DNA of 64,000 bases, taken from NCBI RefSeq assembly GCF_004366375.1, contig NZ_SOEF01000001.1, positions 62,001 to 126,000 on the forward strand, given 5' to 3'. The first letter of the stretch is position 1, and the number at the start of each line of letters is the position of its first letter. This stretch comes from Halanaerobium congolense. GTDB taxonomy: Bacteria; Bacillota; Halanaerobiia; Halanaerobiales; Halanaerobiaceae. The notes beneath the pieces were generated by a model, which saw only the letters and a list, made by a program, of their open reading frames with translations, had not been told where the DNA came from and did no database searches. Made by a program: the position numbers and the translations under genes. Below, piece after piece: positions 51,922 through 61,587 of the stretch.

Positions 51922-53901
51922 TCATCCCCCAAAACTCTCTGATTTAATTAATTGATCATCAAAATAAATTCTCAGTTCTGTTTCACCCTGACTTTGAATA
52001 TCCCTGACAATATTATCTCCAGGCTCATGGACTGCCTGATAAACCTGTTCTTCACCATTATCATCTTCAATCACAATTCTTACCTCTCTCCGCTCAGAAC
52101 CCGTAACATTAATAGAAATTCGATTTGAATGAAAATCCTCCGCTGAAGAATTTGTAGAACCTCTGCTGATTACAAAATCGACTGCAATTCCTCTTGGTAA
52201 ATATTCCCCCGCTTTTATACTTTGAGAAATAACCTGTCCATCAATAAAACGATTAGAACTTTCAACACTAATCTGACCAACATTAAGTCCTTTTTCTCTA
52301 ATTAAGTTAACAGCTTCTGCTTGTTCTAAACCAGTTAAATCCGGCATTCTGACTGAAATATTTCTTTCACCCCGGCTGACAAATAGAGTAACTTCACTGT
52401 TTTTTTCAACCTCTGCTCCAGCAGCAGGTATTTGATTAATTACAGTTCCTGGTTCTTCAGATAATCTAAAAATATACTGGATATCTCCACTTTTGAGTGA
52501 AAGATTATCAAGTTCAATTAAGGCCTCCCTTAAAGAACTACCAATAAAATCAGGAATTTTAATTAGCTGTGGACCTTTACTTACAGTAATATTTATGGAC
52601 CGGCTCTGTTTTATCCTTTCCCCAGGTCTCGGCTGCTGATTGACAATATAATTTTCAGCTAATTCTTCGCTAAATACTCGCTCTTCATTTTCTAATAAAC
52701 TTAAGCCAACTTCAGAAGCCATATTTCTTGCTTCACTTAAACTTTTACCTTCAATATCTGGCACCTGAACAATTGGTACATTAGTGTATTGGTTAAAAAA
52801 GAATAAGACTCCTCCAATTGAAACTAGAAAAAATAATAATATACCTGCAATGATAAATAACGGCTTTTTATATTTATTATTGTTTTCACCTTTAGAATCT
52901 GAATTTTCTGCTCCTGCTTTGCTTTCATTTTTATTTTTCTGGAGTTTATCAGTATTTTTATGATTAGTATTATTTTGCTTATGATCAGAATTATTTAAAA
53001 AAGAAAAGTCGGGTTTTTTCATTACCTTAGTTTCATCAGCATTAAATTTTTCTTTTTTAGTTTGCTTTTTGCCTTTGTTTTTAAGATTTTTGAGACAATA
53101 TGTTATCTGCTGCCTCATTTCATAAGCATCTTGATAACGATCAGCAGGATCTTTAGCAATTGCTTTCATGATCAGTTTATTAACCTCTTCTGGAATATCA
53201 CTATTTATATGTGAAGGCTCAACTGGTTTTTGCTGGATATGTTTCAGAGCAACTGAAATAGGACTTTCTCCCTGAAAAGGGAGCTCACCTGTTGTCATTT
53301 CATATAATACTACTCCTAAAGAATAGACATCAGAATAAGCCTTGATTTCTCCACCTTTAGCCTGTTCAGGTGAAAAATAATGAGCACTTCCGACAACAGT
53401 TTCTGTTACTTTTACAGTTGAATTACTTAGAGCCCTTGCAATTCCAAAATCAGTAACTTTAACTTCCATATCGTCATTTAAAATAATATTGTGTGGTTTA
53501 ATATCACAATGAACAATTTGGTTACCATGAGCAACTGACAAAGCAGCAGCAATTTGTCTTGCTATCTCTAACGATTCTGCAATAGAAAGTTTATTTCTTT
53601 CTTTTATAATATCTTTTAAAGTTTTTCCTTCAACAATTTCCATTACAAGATAAATTCTTTCATCATCTACCACAATATCATAAATACTGACCACATTAGG
53701 ATGAGATAATCTTGCTACAGCTCGTGCTTCCTGTCTGAACTTATCTATAAATTCAGCATCTGATTTATATTCCGGACGCAGCATTTTCAAAGCAACTGTT
53801 CTTTCCAACAGAGTATCTCGAGCGGAATAGACAATTGCCATTCCACCTCGGCCAATTTCTTTTATTATCTTATAACGGTTATTTAAAATCTTACCCTGCA
53901 T
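51922..53901 (-). CDS. prkC: PASTA-domain Ser/Thr protein kinase
   Basis: A 659-residue transmembrane kinase sensing cell-wall fragments. The cytoplasmic kinase domain (1-270) has GRGGMAIVYSARD, ALKML, HCDIKPHNII and VTDFGIA; the catalytic loop is HCD rather than HRD, so it is a non-RD kinase. A charged linker, one membrane helix near residue 350 (FIIAGILLFFLVSIGGV), three PASTA repeats, and a C-terminal beta-rich extension follow. It lies 33 bases after its phosphatase gene and before rsgA, as in Bacillus and Clostridium. Confidence 0.95.
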   Translation of the reverse strand: MQGKILNNRYKIIKEIGRGGMAIVYSARDTLLERTVALKMLRPEYKSDAEFIDKFRQEARAVARLSHPNVVSIYDIVVDDERIYLVMEIVEGKTLKDIIKERNKLSIAESLEIARQIAAALSVAHGNQIVHCDIKPHNIILNDDMEVKVTDFGIARALSNSTVKVTETVVGSAHYFSPEQAKGGEIKAYSDVYSLGVVLYEMTTGELPFQGESPISVALKHIQQKPVEPSHINSDIPEEVNKLIMKAIAKDPADRYQDAYEMRQQITYCLKNLKNKGKKQTKKEKFNADETKVMKKPDFSFLNNSDHKQNNTNHKNTDKLQKNKNESKAGAENSDSKGENNNKYKKPLFIIAGILLFFLVSIGGVLFFFNQYTNVPIVQVPDIEGKSLSEARNMASEVGLSLLENEERVFSEELAENYIVNQQPRPGERIKQSRSINITVSKGPQLIKIPDFIGSSLREALIELDNLSLKSGDIQYIFRLSEEPGTVINQIPAAGAEVEKNSEVTLFVSRGERNISVRMPDLTGLEQAEAVNLIREKGLNVGQISVESSNRFIDGQVISQSIKAGEYLPRGIAVDFVISRGSTNSSAEDFHSNRISINVTGSERREVRIVIEDDNGEEQVYQAVHEPGDNIVRDIQSQGETELRIYFDDQLIKSESFGG

Positions 53902-53934
53902 AAATTCACCTCAATTATCATCAAAAAATATTTG

Positions 53935-54651
53935 TTATTCTTCACTGTAACCAACTACTATCAAAGTTATATTATCAAAGCCACCACTAGTTAGAGATTC
54001 CTGCAGCAGCTGCTCAGCTATTGCTTCAGTTTGATTGTTTTTAAAAAAGATTTCTTCAATTTTACTTTTTTTAATCATATCTGACAAACCATCAGTACAT
54101 AATAATAGATAATCATCTTTAGCTACTTTAATCTCACCTATATCTAAATCTAAATCATCATCCAAACCTAAAGCCTGAGTAACAATATTTTTTTGAGGAT
54201 GATTGAAGGCCTCTGCTTCTGTAATTTTATTTTCTCGCAGCAGCTTTCCGACCAATGAATGGTCTTTAGATATTTTTTTCAATTCTCTATTATTTCGATT
54301 ATAAAGATAAATTCTGCTGTCTCCTAAGTTAACATAATAGATTTTACTATCCTGAATTATTACAGCAGCAAAGGTTGTACCCATTCCCATATATTCTTGA
54401 TTTGAATTACTTTTTCTAATAATCTCACGATTAATTGAAAAAGTTAAACTGCTCAAACTAGCCAGAGGATTAGATAAATCAAAGTCAAAATCAGCGGCAA
54501 AGCTTGCTGCAATCTGACTTGCTACTTCGCCAGCAGCATGTCCTCCCATACCATCAGCAACCATAAAAAAATTAATTTCTTCATCTATATAAAAATTATC
54601 TTCGTTTGTACTGCGTTTATTTCCTTTATCAGTTAGAGCTTTAAACCGCAT
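53935..54651 (-). CDS. prpC: PP2C-family Ser/Thr phosphatase
   Basis: Partner of the PASTA kinase. The 238-residue protein has the metal-binding motifs DNFYIDEEINFFMVADGMGGH and LLCTDGLSD, plus GGFDNITLIVV at the C terminus. ATG 54649-54651 follows GGGAGG. It reverses phosphorylation by PrkC and is part of the rlmN-prpC-prkC-rsgA chain. Confidence 0.95.
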   Translation of the reverse strand: MRFKALTDKGNKRSTNEDNFYIDEEINFFMVADGMGGHAAGEVASQIAASFAADFDFDLSNPLASLSSLTFSINREIIRKSNSNQEYMGMGTTFAAVIIQDSKIYYVNLGDSRIYLYNRNNRELKKISKDHSLVGKLLRENKITEAEAFNHPQKNIVTQALGLDDDLDLDIGEIKVAKDDYLLLCTDGLSDMIKKSKIEEIFFKNNQTEAIAEQLLQESLTSGGFDNITLIVVGYSEE

Positions 54652-54707
54652 CTTTTTCCTCCCTCTTTATATTAAGATTATCTCTTTAATACTAGCTTAT
54701 GTTATTT

Positions 54708-55751
54708 TTAATTTTTATTTCTTTTTAGTTGACCACAGGCCGCATCAATTTGAGTACCCATTTCTTTTCTAAGTGTTACCTGAATTCCATTCCGATCCAA
54801 AGTTTCATAAAAACTATCTATTACTTTCTGTACTGGTCTTTCGATACCTAATTCAGGAACTGGATTAGCGGGGATTAAATTTACATGACAGTTTATCCCA
54901 CGCAACAATTCAGCCAGCTGTACTGACAATTCAGGGCTATCATTTACACTATCCATTAAAACATATTCAAAAGTAACCCTTCTACCTGTCTTTTCAATAT
55001 ATTTAATAACAGCAGTTAAAAGTTGATTTAAATTATATTTTTTGTTGATAGGCATAATCTTATTTCTTAAACGGTCATTAGGAGCATGTAGAGAAACTGC
55101 AAGTCCTATTTGATCATTAGTTCGGGCCAGTTTTTTAATTTCTGGCACCAACCCAGCTGTAGAAATAGTCATTTTTCTCATGCCAATATTAAGTCCCTGG
55201 TCAGCATTAATTATTTCTACTGCTTTCATCAAGTTATCAAAATTAGCCAATGGTTCTCCCATTCCCATAAAAACAACATTGCTTAATCTTGGCTCGGCAA
55301 AATTTGAGCCGCTAATATCTTTTTGAATTTTTATTACCTGATCAACTATCTCACCTGTAGTTAAATTTCTCTGTAGTCCATCAATTCCTGTTGCACAAAA
55401 TGAACATCCAAGTCCACAGCCAACCTGAGTTGAAATACAGGTGCTGTGACGTCCTGATTTTGGGAAAGGAAGGTATACCCCCTCAATATTTTCTCCATCA
55501 TTTAGTTCCCACAAATATTTAACAGTGCCGTCAACTGCTGTACTTCTGTTTATTTCTTTTAGATCACTAAGCTCATAATTTTCATCTATAAACTGACGCA
55601 TCTTTTTAGGAATATTTTTCATTTCTTCTACAGCAGAAACACCATTCTTATATAACCAGTTAAACACCTGTTCTCCTCTATATGAGGGAAATCCAGCCTT
55701 TTCAAATTCGTCTATTAACTCACTTCGATTAAGTTCTTTTAAATCCTTCAT
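54708..55751 (-). CDS. rlmN: Dual 23S rRNA A2503/tRNA A37 C2-methyltransferase
   Basis: Radical SAM methyltransferase of 347 residues from the chosen start. The cluster motif C-x3-C-x2-C is in VGCGLGCSFCATG, the GEPLANFDN and ISTAGLVP blocks follow, and the C-terminal AACGQL holds the second catalytic Cys. Two starts are possible: ATG 55749-55751 (used) and GTG 55764-55766, which overlaps the rsmB end by 8 bases; neither has ideal ribosome-site spacing. Confidence 0.94.
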   Translation of the reverse strand: MKDLKELNRSELIDEFEKAGFPSYRGEQVFNWLYKNGVSAVEEMKNIPKKMRQFIDENYELSDLKEINRSTAVDGTVKYLWELNDGENIEGVYLPFPKSGRHSTCISTQVGCGLGCSFCATGIDGLQRNLTTGEIVDQVIKIQKDISGSNFAEPRLSNVVFMGMGEPLANFDNLMKAVEIINADQGLNIGMRKMTISTAGLVPEIKKLARTNDQIGLAVSLHAPNDRLRNKIMPINKKYNLNQLLTAVIKYIEKTGRRVTFEYVLMDSVNDSPELSVQLAELLRGINCHVNLIPANPVPELGIERPVQKVIDSFYETLDRNGIQVTLRKEMGTQIDAACGQLKRNKN

Positions 55752-55758
55752 CTTAAAA

Positions 55759-57108
55759 TTAATCACTCTCCACTTTTTTTAATAACGCATAGAAAAAGCC
55801 TTCAGAATCCACTTCTCCAGGTAAAAGCTCTAAATATTTATTTTCATTTTTTAAATTCAAAGCACTGACTTCTTCTAATATTTTATTAATATTTACTAAT
55901 TCAAAATTATTATTTTCTGTTAGAATTCTATTAATTAAATCCTGGTTTTCTTCTTGACTTAAAGTACATGTTGAATAAAGCAATTTACCACCCGGCTTCA
56001 GTTTTGACAGATTATTACTCAGAATATCATACTGCAGTGAAGCCATTTGTTTAATAACTGATTCGCTTTTTTCCCATTTGATCTCAGGCTTAGAGGCAAT
56101 AAGCCCCAATCCTGAACAGGGTAAATCGGCAAGTATTCTATCATATTTTTTGCTATCTTGATATTTAACTGCATCTTCCATTTTTAAAACTACATTTTTT
56201 ACCCCTAATCGTTCTATATTTTCTCTGATTAAATTAAGTCTGCTCTGGCTGACATCTAAAGCTGTGATTTGTCCTGAATTCTTCATTAAAACAGCTAAAT
56301 GTGTTGTTTTACCACCTGGAGCAGCAGCTAAATCTAGAACACTCATATTTTCTTTGGGATCTAATAGTAAAGAAGCCAAACCAGCAGAAGTACCCTGAAT
56401 ATAAGCAGCTCCGTTTTTGAAAACCTGAGTTTCAGCCGGATTATTTACCTCCTTTAATCTATAAAAAGAATCTAAAAAAGTATTCTCATATTTTATACCA
56501 TCTTGATCCATTAATCTTTCAAATTCATTCTTTTCCATTTTTAAAGGATTAAAACGGTAAATAACCTCAGCTCTTTTATTTCCAGCTTTTAAGATTTTTT
56601 CTGTCTTTTTAAATCCATATTGATCTAAAAAGCGTTTGATAATCCAGATAGGGTAGGAATATTTAACTGATAAATATTCTTTTTTGGACTCAGTTTTAGT
56701 GGGTAAAGTTAACTCGTTTCCTTTTCTGTTAATATTCCTCAAAACTCCATTTGTAAACGAAACTGCACCTTTTCTACTGGCGGGAAGTATTAGTTTAACA
56801 GCTTCTACACTTTCATAAATTGCTGCTCTTGCTGGTATTTTATCAAGAAAAAAGAGCTGATAAACCCCTATTCTCAGCCCCGTTAATACTTCTTTATCCA
56901 TTTTATGCAGTGGAGTTTTAGAAAAACTCTCTATTACATAATCTAAATATAATTTATTTCTGATAACACCATAAAATATTTCAGTAAAAAGATTTTTATC
57001 TCTTTGATCTTTAATCTTTTTTAATTCGGAATCTAATAAAAGATTTGAATAACTTCCACTTTCTACCCGCAGTAATGCTTTTAAAATTTTAGAACGTAAG
57101 TTTTTCAA
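55759..57108 (-). CDS. rsmB: 16S rRNA (cytosine967-C5)-methyltransferase
   Basis: A 449-residue protein with an N-terminal NusB-like RNA-binding domain and a C-terminal SAM domain: VLDLAAAPGGKTTHLAVL, ADLPCSGLG (nucleophile Cys region) and YSTCTLSQEENQ (second Cys). TTG 57106-57108 after GGGTGATG is the start. It directly follows the zinc protease gene with no gap. Confidence 0.95.
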   Translation of the reverse strand: MKNLRSKILKALLRVESGSYSNLLLDSELKKIKDQRDKNLFTEIFYGVIRNKLYLDYVIESFSKTPLHKMDKEVLTGLRIGVYQLFFLDKIPARAAIYESVEAVKLILPASRKGAVSFTNGVLRNINRKGNELTLPTKTESKKEYLSVKYSYPIWIIKRFLDQYGFKKTEKILKAGNKRAEVIYRFNPLKMEKNEFERLMDQDGIKYENTFLDSFYRLKEVNNPAETQVFKNGAAYIQGTSAGLASLLLDPKENMSVLDLAAAPGGKTTHLAVLMKNSGQITALDVSQSRLNLIRENIERLGVKNVVLKMEDAVKYQDSKKYDRILADLPCSGLGLIASKPEIKWEKSESVIKQMASLQYDILSNNLSKLKPGGKLLYSTCTLSQEENQDLINRILTENNNFELVNINKILEEVSALNLKNENKYLELLPGEVDSEGFFYALLKKVESD

Positions 57109-57798
57109 TTAATCATCACCCAAACCAGCTAAGAGCAGTATTCTTAACATATTTGCCAGTGCAACAAGTGTAGTAGCGACATAGGTAAAGGCTGCAGCTT
57201 TTAATACTTTTTTTGCACCTTTAATTTCTTGATCTGTTAACAAATTAGTCCTTTTAAGATTGCTTATAGCTCTATTGCTGGCATTAAATTCTACCGGTAA
57301 GGTTACCAGATGGAATAAAAATGCAGCAGAAAAAAGTACAAAACCTGTCATAATCAAGAAATCGGCTCTAATAAAAAAACCAAAAATAGCTAAAGGAAGC
57401 CCAAAACTAGATCCAATATTAGCTGCTGGAACAAGTGAGGCTCTCAAAGAAAGTGGTCTGTAATCTTCTTTATCCTGAATTGCATGTCCAACTTCGTGAG
57501 CAGCAACTCCTACTGCAGAAATTGAACTATTATTATATACTTCAGATGATAAGTTAAGGGTTTTATTTTTAGGATCATAATGATCACTTAACTTGCCATC
57601 AGTTCTTCTAATTTCAACATTATCCAAATTATTATTCAAAAGTATCTTTCTAGCAGCTTCTGCTCCGCTTAAATTATTATTAACCTGTATTTCATCATAT
57701 TTATTAAAAGTATTTTTCACCTTATATTGTGCATAAAAAGCAATCATTAAGGCAGGAATGATCACAATCATTGTTGGATCAAAGAAAAATGGATACAT
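57109..57798 (-). CDS. YugP-family zinc metallopeptidase
   Basis: A 229-residue membrane protein with three or four hydrophobic segments and the zinc motif HEVGHAIQ in VAAHEVGHAIQDKEDYRPL. This is DUF2227/YugP-type, commonly found between fmt and rsmB. The substrate is unknown. AAGGAGG precedes ATG 57796-57798. Confidence 0.9.
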   Translation of the reverse strand: MYPFFFDPTMIVIIPALMIAFYAQYKVKNTFNKYDEIQVNNNLSGAEAARKILLNNNLDNVEIRRTDGKLSDHYDPKNKTLNLSSEVYNNSSISAVGVAAHEVGHAIQDKEDYRPLSLRASLVPAANIGSSFGLPLAIFGFFIRADFLIMTGFVLFSAAFLFHLVTLPVEFNASNRAISNLKRTNLLTDQEIKGAKKVLKAAAFTYVATTLVALANMLRILLLAGLGDD

Positions 57799-57817
57799 AA
57801 ATCTACCTCCTTAATAA

Positions 57818-58762
57818 TTAATTAGTACCTAATTTTTCCTCAGAGCTAAGCTGATAACCGTTAAGAAAATCTTCAGCTTCAATTTTTTTGGAACCTGGAA
57901 GCTGTAATTTTTCAATTGCTAATATGCCATCACCTGTTTGTACTAATATACCATCTTTTATATTTGCTTTGACTATAGTACCTGGTTCGAAATCGGTGTT
58001 TTCTAATTTACTAACACTGCTCTCCCAAAGCTTTAATCTTTTTCCCTTTAAAAATGAATAAGCCCCAGGCCAAGGGTTTACACCTCTAATTAAATTATGA
58101 ATTTCCTGTGCGCTCTGCTTCCAATCAATTTCGCCCAAACTTTTATCAATTTTGTAAGCAAATGTTGCTTTAGAATCATCCTGTTCAATTCGTGGTGCCT
58201 GACCTGCTTCTATATCCTTCAAAGTCTTAAGTAGAAGCTCTGCTCCTGCTTCAGCTAATTTATCATGTAAGATACCGACTGTATCATCTTCAGCAATCTC
58301 AATCTCCTGTTGATAGATAATGTCGCCATCATCCCAACCCTCATCCATATACATCGTAGTGTTTCCAGTAACTTTTTTACCATCAATAATTGCCTTATGA
58401 ATTGGACTAGAGCCTCGATATTCAGGCAGTAAAGATGCATGAAGATTTATACATCCATATTTAGGTATTTCTAATAATTCAGGACTTAACTTCTGGCCAA
58501 AAGCAACAACTACAATAAAATCTGGTTCAATTTTAACTAATTTATCTAAAAATCCTTTTTGGTTAACATTTTTACTCTGCATAACTTCCAAATCATTTTC
58601 TAAGGCTTTTTCTTTAATATCTGAGTAATGAACTTTCTGGCCGCGTCCGCTTTTTCGATCAGGTTGAGTTACAACTGCCTCAACTTCAATTTCTTGATCA
58701 TTATTTAATTTTAGTAGTGAGGGTACTGCAAATTCAGGTGTTCCCATAAATACTATTTTCAT
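57818..58762 (-). CDS. fmt: Methionyl-tRNA formyltransferase
   Basis: Formylates initiator Met-tRNA. The 314-residue product has KIVFMGTPEFAVPSLL, the catalytic Asn-His-Asp region (CINLHASLLPEYRGSSPI, then GWDDGDII) and a C-terminal OB domain (PWPGAYSF onwards). ATG 58760-58762 is 7 nt after GGAG; the longer frame to 58777 overlaps def. Coupled with def, which removes the formyl group. Confidence 0.96.
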   Translation of the reverse strand: MKIVFMGTPEFAVPSLLKLNNDQEIEVEAVVTQPDRKSGRGQKVHYSDIKEKALENDLEVMQSKNVNQKGFLDKLVKIEPDFIVVVAFGQKLSPELLEIPKYGCINLHASLLPEYRGSSPIHKAIIDGKKVTGNTTMYMDEGWDDGDIIYQQEIEIAEDDTVGILHDKLAEAGAELLLKTLKDIEAGQAPRIEQDDSKATFAYKIDKSLGEIDWKQSAQEIHNLIRGVNPWPGAYSFLKGKRLKLWESSVSKLENTDFEPGTIVKANIKDGILVQTGDGILAIEKLQLPGSKKIEAEDFLNGYQLSSEEKLGTN

Positions 58763-58766
58763 CAAA

Positions 58767-59219
58767 TCACTCCACAAGTTTTACAATTTTATCGACAAAT
58801 AAGACTCCATCTAAATGATCCATCTCATGTTGGATTGCTCTGGCTTCAAAACCTTCTGCTTCAAATTCAATTTGCTTACCTTCACGATTTAAGCTTCTAA
58901 CTTTAATTTTTTGTGATCTTATTACATCACCGGTCTCACCTGGAATACTAAGGCAACCTTCTTCCATTATTGCCTTTCCTTCTTCTTCGATTATTTCCGG
59001 ATTTATTAAAACCACCTTATTATCTTCCCTAATATCTACAACTGCAATTCTTTTTAAAATTCCAACCTGTGGTGCTGCCAAGCCAACACCATCTTCTTCA
59101 TACATTGTATCAAACATATTATCTATTAAATCATTTGTTTTTTTAGTTACTTTATCTATTTTTTTTGATTTACTTCTTAATACTGGGTCACCAATTTCTC
59201 TAATTTGTAACAAAGCCAT
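58767..59219 (-). CDS. def: Peptide deformylase
   Basis: Removes N-formyl groups from new proteins. The 150-residue metalloenzyme has all three motifs: GVGLAAPQVG, EEGCLSIPG and QHEMDHLDG. AGGAGG precedes ATG 59217-59219. It follows priA by 23 bases and precedes fmt. Confidence 0.97.
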   Translation of the reverse strand: MALLQIREIGDPVLRSKSKKIDKVTKKTNDLIDNMFDTMYEEDGVGLAAPQVGILKRIAVVDIREDNKVVLINPEIIEEEGKAIMEEGCLSIPGETGDVIRSQKIKVRSLNREGKQIEFEAEGFEARAIQHEMDHLDGVLFVDKIVKLVE

Positions 59220-59242
59220 AAATATCTACCTCCTAAATTATA

Positions 59243-61468
59243 TTATAACATTCTATAGGGATCCACATCAATACGAATTTCTACTGAATCATCATTATTT
59301 TCTTCTATGAATTTTTTTTCAATTAGCTGAATTATATATTCTCGATTACGAATCGAGCTAAACTTTAAAATGATCTGCCGCCTGTATTTTTTCCTAATTT
59401 TACTCAGCGGAGCAGGAGCTTCTCCTAATTTTTCTAAGTATTTAGCTTTAAATTGATCTAAAAAATTAGATAACTTTTTGCTTTCAGCAGCAGCCTTATT
59501 TTCACTTTGGCTGCTTATTATAATATTTAATAGACGACAAAATGGGGGATAATTTCTCTTTTTTCTAATTTGACCTTCCTGTTCATAAAAAGAATTATCT
59601 GTTTGATCAAGAGCAGCTTTAATACTGTAATGTTCTGGCTGAAAACTTTGAACCAAAAATTTGCTCTGATCGGTATTTTTTAACAGTGATTTTAATTCTT
59701 TTAAAATAAAATAATTTGTCTCTGCTGATCTAAAATTAGAACTATTAAGTGCTGTATCTGCAGAAATCACAGCTATCAATTTAAGTTCTTCATAAAACTG
59801 CTTCTTTATTAAAATAGAGGTGCCTACTAAAATATCAATTTTATTATTCTTAAAGTCATTTAACCTCTTTTTTACTTCTTTTTCTTTTAAGTCACTATCA
59901 ACTCTTTTAATTCTGGCTGCTGAATATATTTTTTTTAGCTCTTCAATTATTTTTTCAGTTCCAACCCCAGCCTGGGAAATAAAAGCACTACCACAGTCGG
60001 GACATTTTTGGGGCATTTCTTTTTTTAAACCACAATAGTGACATCGTAATTCCTGTTCTTGCTGATGATAATTCAAAGAAATATCACAGTTTTCACATTT
60101 GAGAACATGCCCACATTTTCTACAAATTATATAATTAGACATCCCCAGACGATTTAAAAATAATATCACTTTATTTCCTGCAGACAGCTGATTTTTAATT
60201 TCAGCTTTTAATTTACTACTTAAGTCACCCAAATTTCCTCTTTCAACTTCTTTTTTCATATCAATAATTTCACTGCTTATTTTATTTTCTTCAGCAGCTA
60301 AATTAATCTGTTGATATTCACCTTTATCGGCTAAAGTTTTGCTTTCTAAAGAAGGTGCAGGGGATTCTAATATTAAAAGTGACTTTTTATTTTTTAATCT
60401 CTTAACAGCAATTTGTCTGGCGTGATATAAAGGATGCTCCTGTTCTTTATAGTTTTCGTTATTTTCTTCCATTAAGATGACGGCATCGAGACTTGAAAAT
60501 GGAGCAAAAATTGCTGATCTTGCTCCAACAACAATCTGCACTTCTCCCTTTCTAATCTGCTGCCACTGATCAAAGCGCTCAGCTTGAGAAAGCTGGCTGT
60601 GCAAAAAGGCTATTTTATCAGAAAAATAGTTTGCTAGCTGCTCTAAAAATATATAATCTTTTTCAATTTCAGGAATTAATAAAATAATATTTTTCTGCTG
60701 AACTGCTAATTTTTCTAAAAGCTTTATAATAAAATTATATCTCTTTGAACTATTTTTTGTTGTTAAAAGGTAACTATTTTTTCCAGAATTAAAATCAACA
60801 ATTTGCTCCAGCAATTCTGCATCAGTTTGAGAAATGGTAATTTCTTTGTTCATTGAACTCTTTAAATTACTATTAATTATTGGTCTTCGATTTTCATACT
60901 TATTATATAAAATAATCAAATCTTTGTCTATTAAACGGTAAACAGTCTGCCGAGAAGTATCTGCAGCTGCTAACACAGTTTCCAATTTATTCCTTTGATC
61001 ATTTTTTTCTAATAAGTAATTTAGAATTAAGTATTGTTTTGGAGCTCTTTTTTCTAATTTTTCTAGTTCAGATTTATAATTATTTATCTGATCATTTAGT
61101 TTTAGATATTCTACTTCTTTTTTTTTGATTTTTTGATCAACTATACCTGGTGGTAGAGCTGATTTAATTACTTGAGCCAGATAAGCATGGTAATATGCTG
61201 CAGTCCAATAGAAAAGGTCTAATAATTTCTGCTCAAAAAAACTTTCCGAATAAAATATAGAATCAATTTCTTTAAGTTTTGATTTTTCCAAATCAGATTT
61301 TACATCAAGTTGAGTCACAAAAGCAGATATTTTCCTTCTGCCAAAAGGAACTTTAACAATTTGACCTATTTTAATCGAATTTTTAAATTTATCTGGAAGC
61401 AGATAATCAAATTCTTTATTCAATTTTCTTAAAGGTAAATCAACAACTACTTTTATTATTTGCTGCAT
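59243..61468 (-). CDS. priA: PriA-like primosomal protein with degenerate helicase motifs
   Basis: A 741-residue PriA homologue by length, N-terminal DNA-binding domain and position between metK and def-fmt. All eight zinc cysteines are present between residues 449 and 492 (CRKCGH, CENCD, CHYCG, CPDCG). However, the helicase signatures are eroded: the Walker A site reads TTKNSSKRYN (about 236-245), the DEEH box reads MEEN (333-336), the SATPS motif reads SPAPS, and the motif V region reads GTSILIKKQF (about 549). No motif VI GRAGR is present. The frame is intact, so this looks like a fixed ATPase-dead variant keeping a structural or loading role. ATG 61466-61468 follows AAGGGA. Confidence 0.88.
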   Translation of the reverse strand: MQQIIKVVVDLPLRKLNKEFDYLLPDKFKNSIKIGQIVKVPFGRRKISAFVTQLDVKSDLEKSKLKEIDSIFYSESFFEQKLLDLFYWTAAYYHAYLAQVIKSALPPGIVDQKIKKKEVEYLKLNDQINNYKSELEKLEKRAPKQYLILNYLLEKNDQRNKLETVLAAADTSRQTVYRLIDKDLIILYNKYENRRPIINSNLKSSMNKEITISQTDAELLEQIVDFNSGKNSYLLTTKNSSKRYNFIIKLLEKLAVQQKNIILLIPEIEKDYIFLEQLANYFSDKIAFLHSQLSQAERFDQWQQIRKGEVQIVVGARSAIFAPFSSLDAVILMEENNENYKEQEHPLYHARQIAVKRLKNKKSLLILESPAPSLESKTLADKGEYQQINLAAEENKISSEIIDMKKEVERGNLGDLSSKLKAEIKNQLSAGNKVILFLNRLGMSNYIICRKCGHVLKCENCDISLNYHQQEQELRCHYCGLKKEMPQKCPDCGSAFISQAGVGTEKIIEELKKIYSAARIKRVDSDLKEKEVKKRLNDFKNNKIDILVGTSILIKKQFYEELKLIAVISADTALNSSNFRSAETNYFILKELKSLLKNTDQSKFLVQSFQPEHYSIKAALDQTDNSFYEQEGQIRKKRNYPPFCRLLNIIISSQSENKAAAESKKLSNFLDQFKAKYLEKLGEAPAPLSKIRKKYRRQIILKFSSIRNREYIIQLIEKKFIEENNDDSVEIRIDVDPYRML

Positions 61469-61529
61469 AAAAATCCCTTCCAAATAATTATTTCATTAAT
61501 TTAAAATTATACTTAAATCATATATTAAA

Positions 61530-61559
61530 TATTAAAAGCCGAAGGTAAAAACCTTCGGC
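61530..61559 (-). terminator. Intrinsic terminator after metK
   Basis: GCCGAAGGT (61538-61546) and ACCTTCGGC (61551-61559) form a perfect 9-bp stem with a 4-base loop and TTTTAATATTT beyond on the minus strand, 29 bases after the metK stop. Confidence 0.85.
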
Positions 61560-61587
61560 AGCATATCAAATAATCATAAATTATTAT

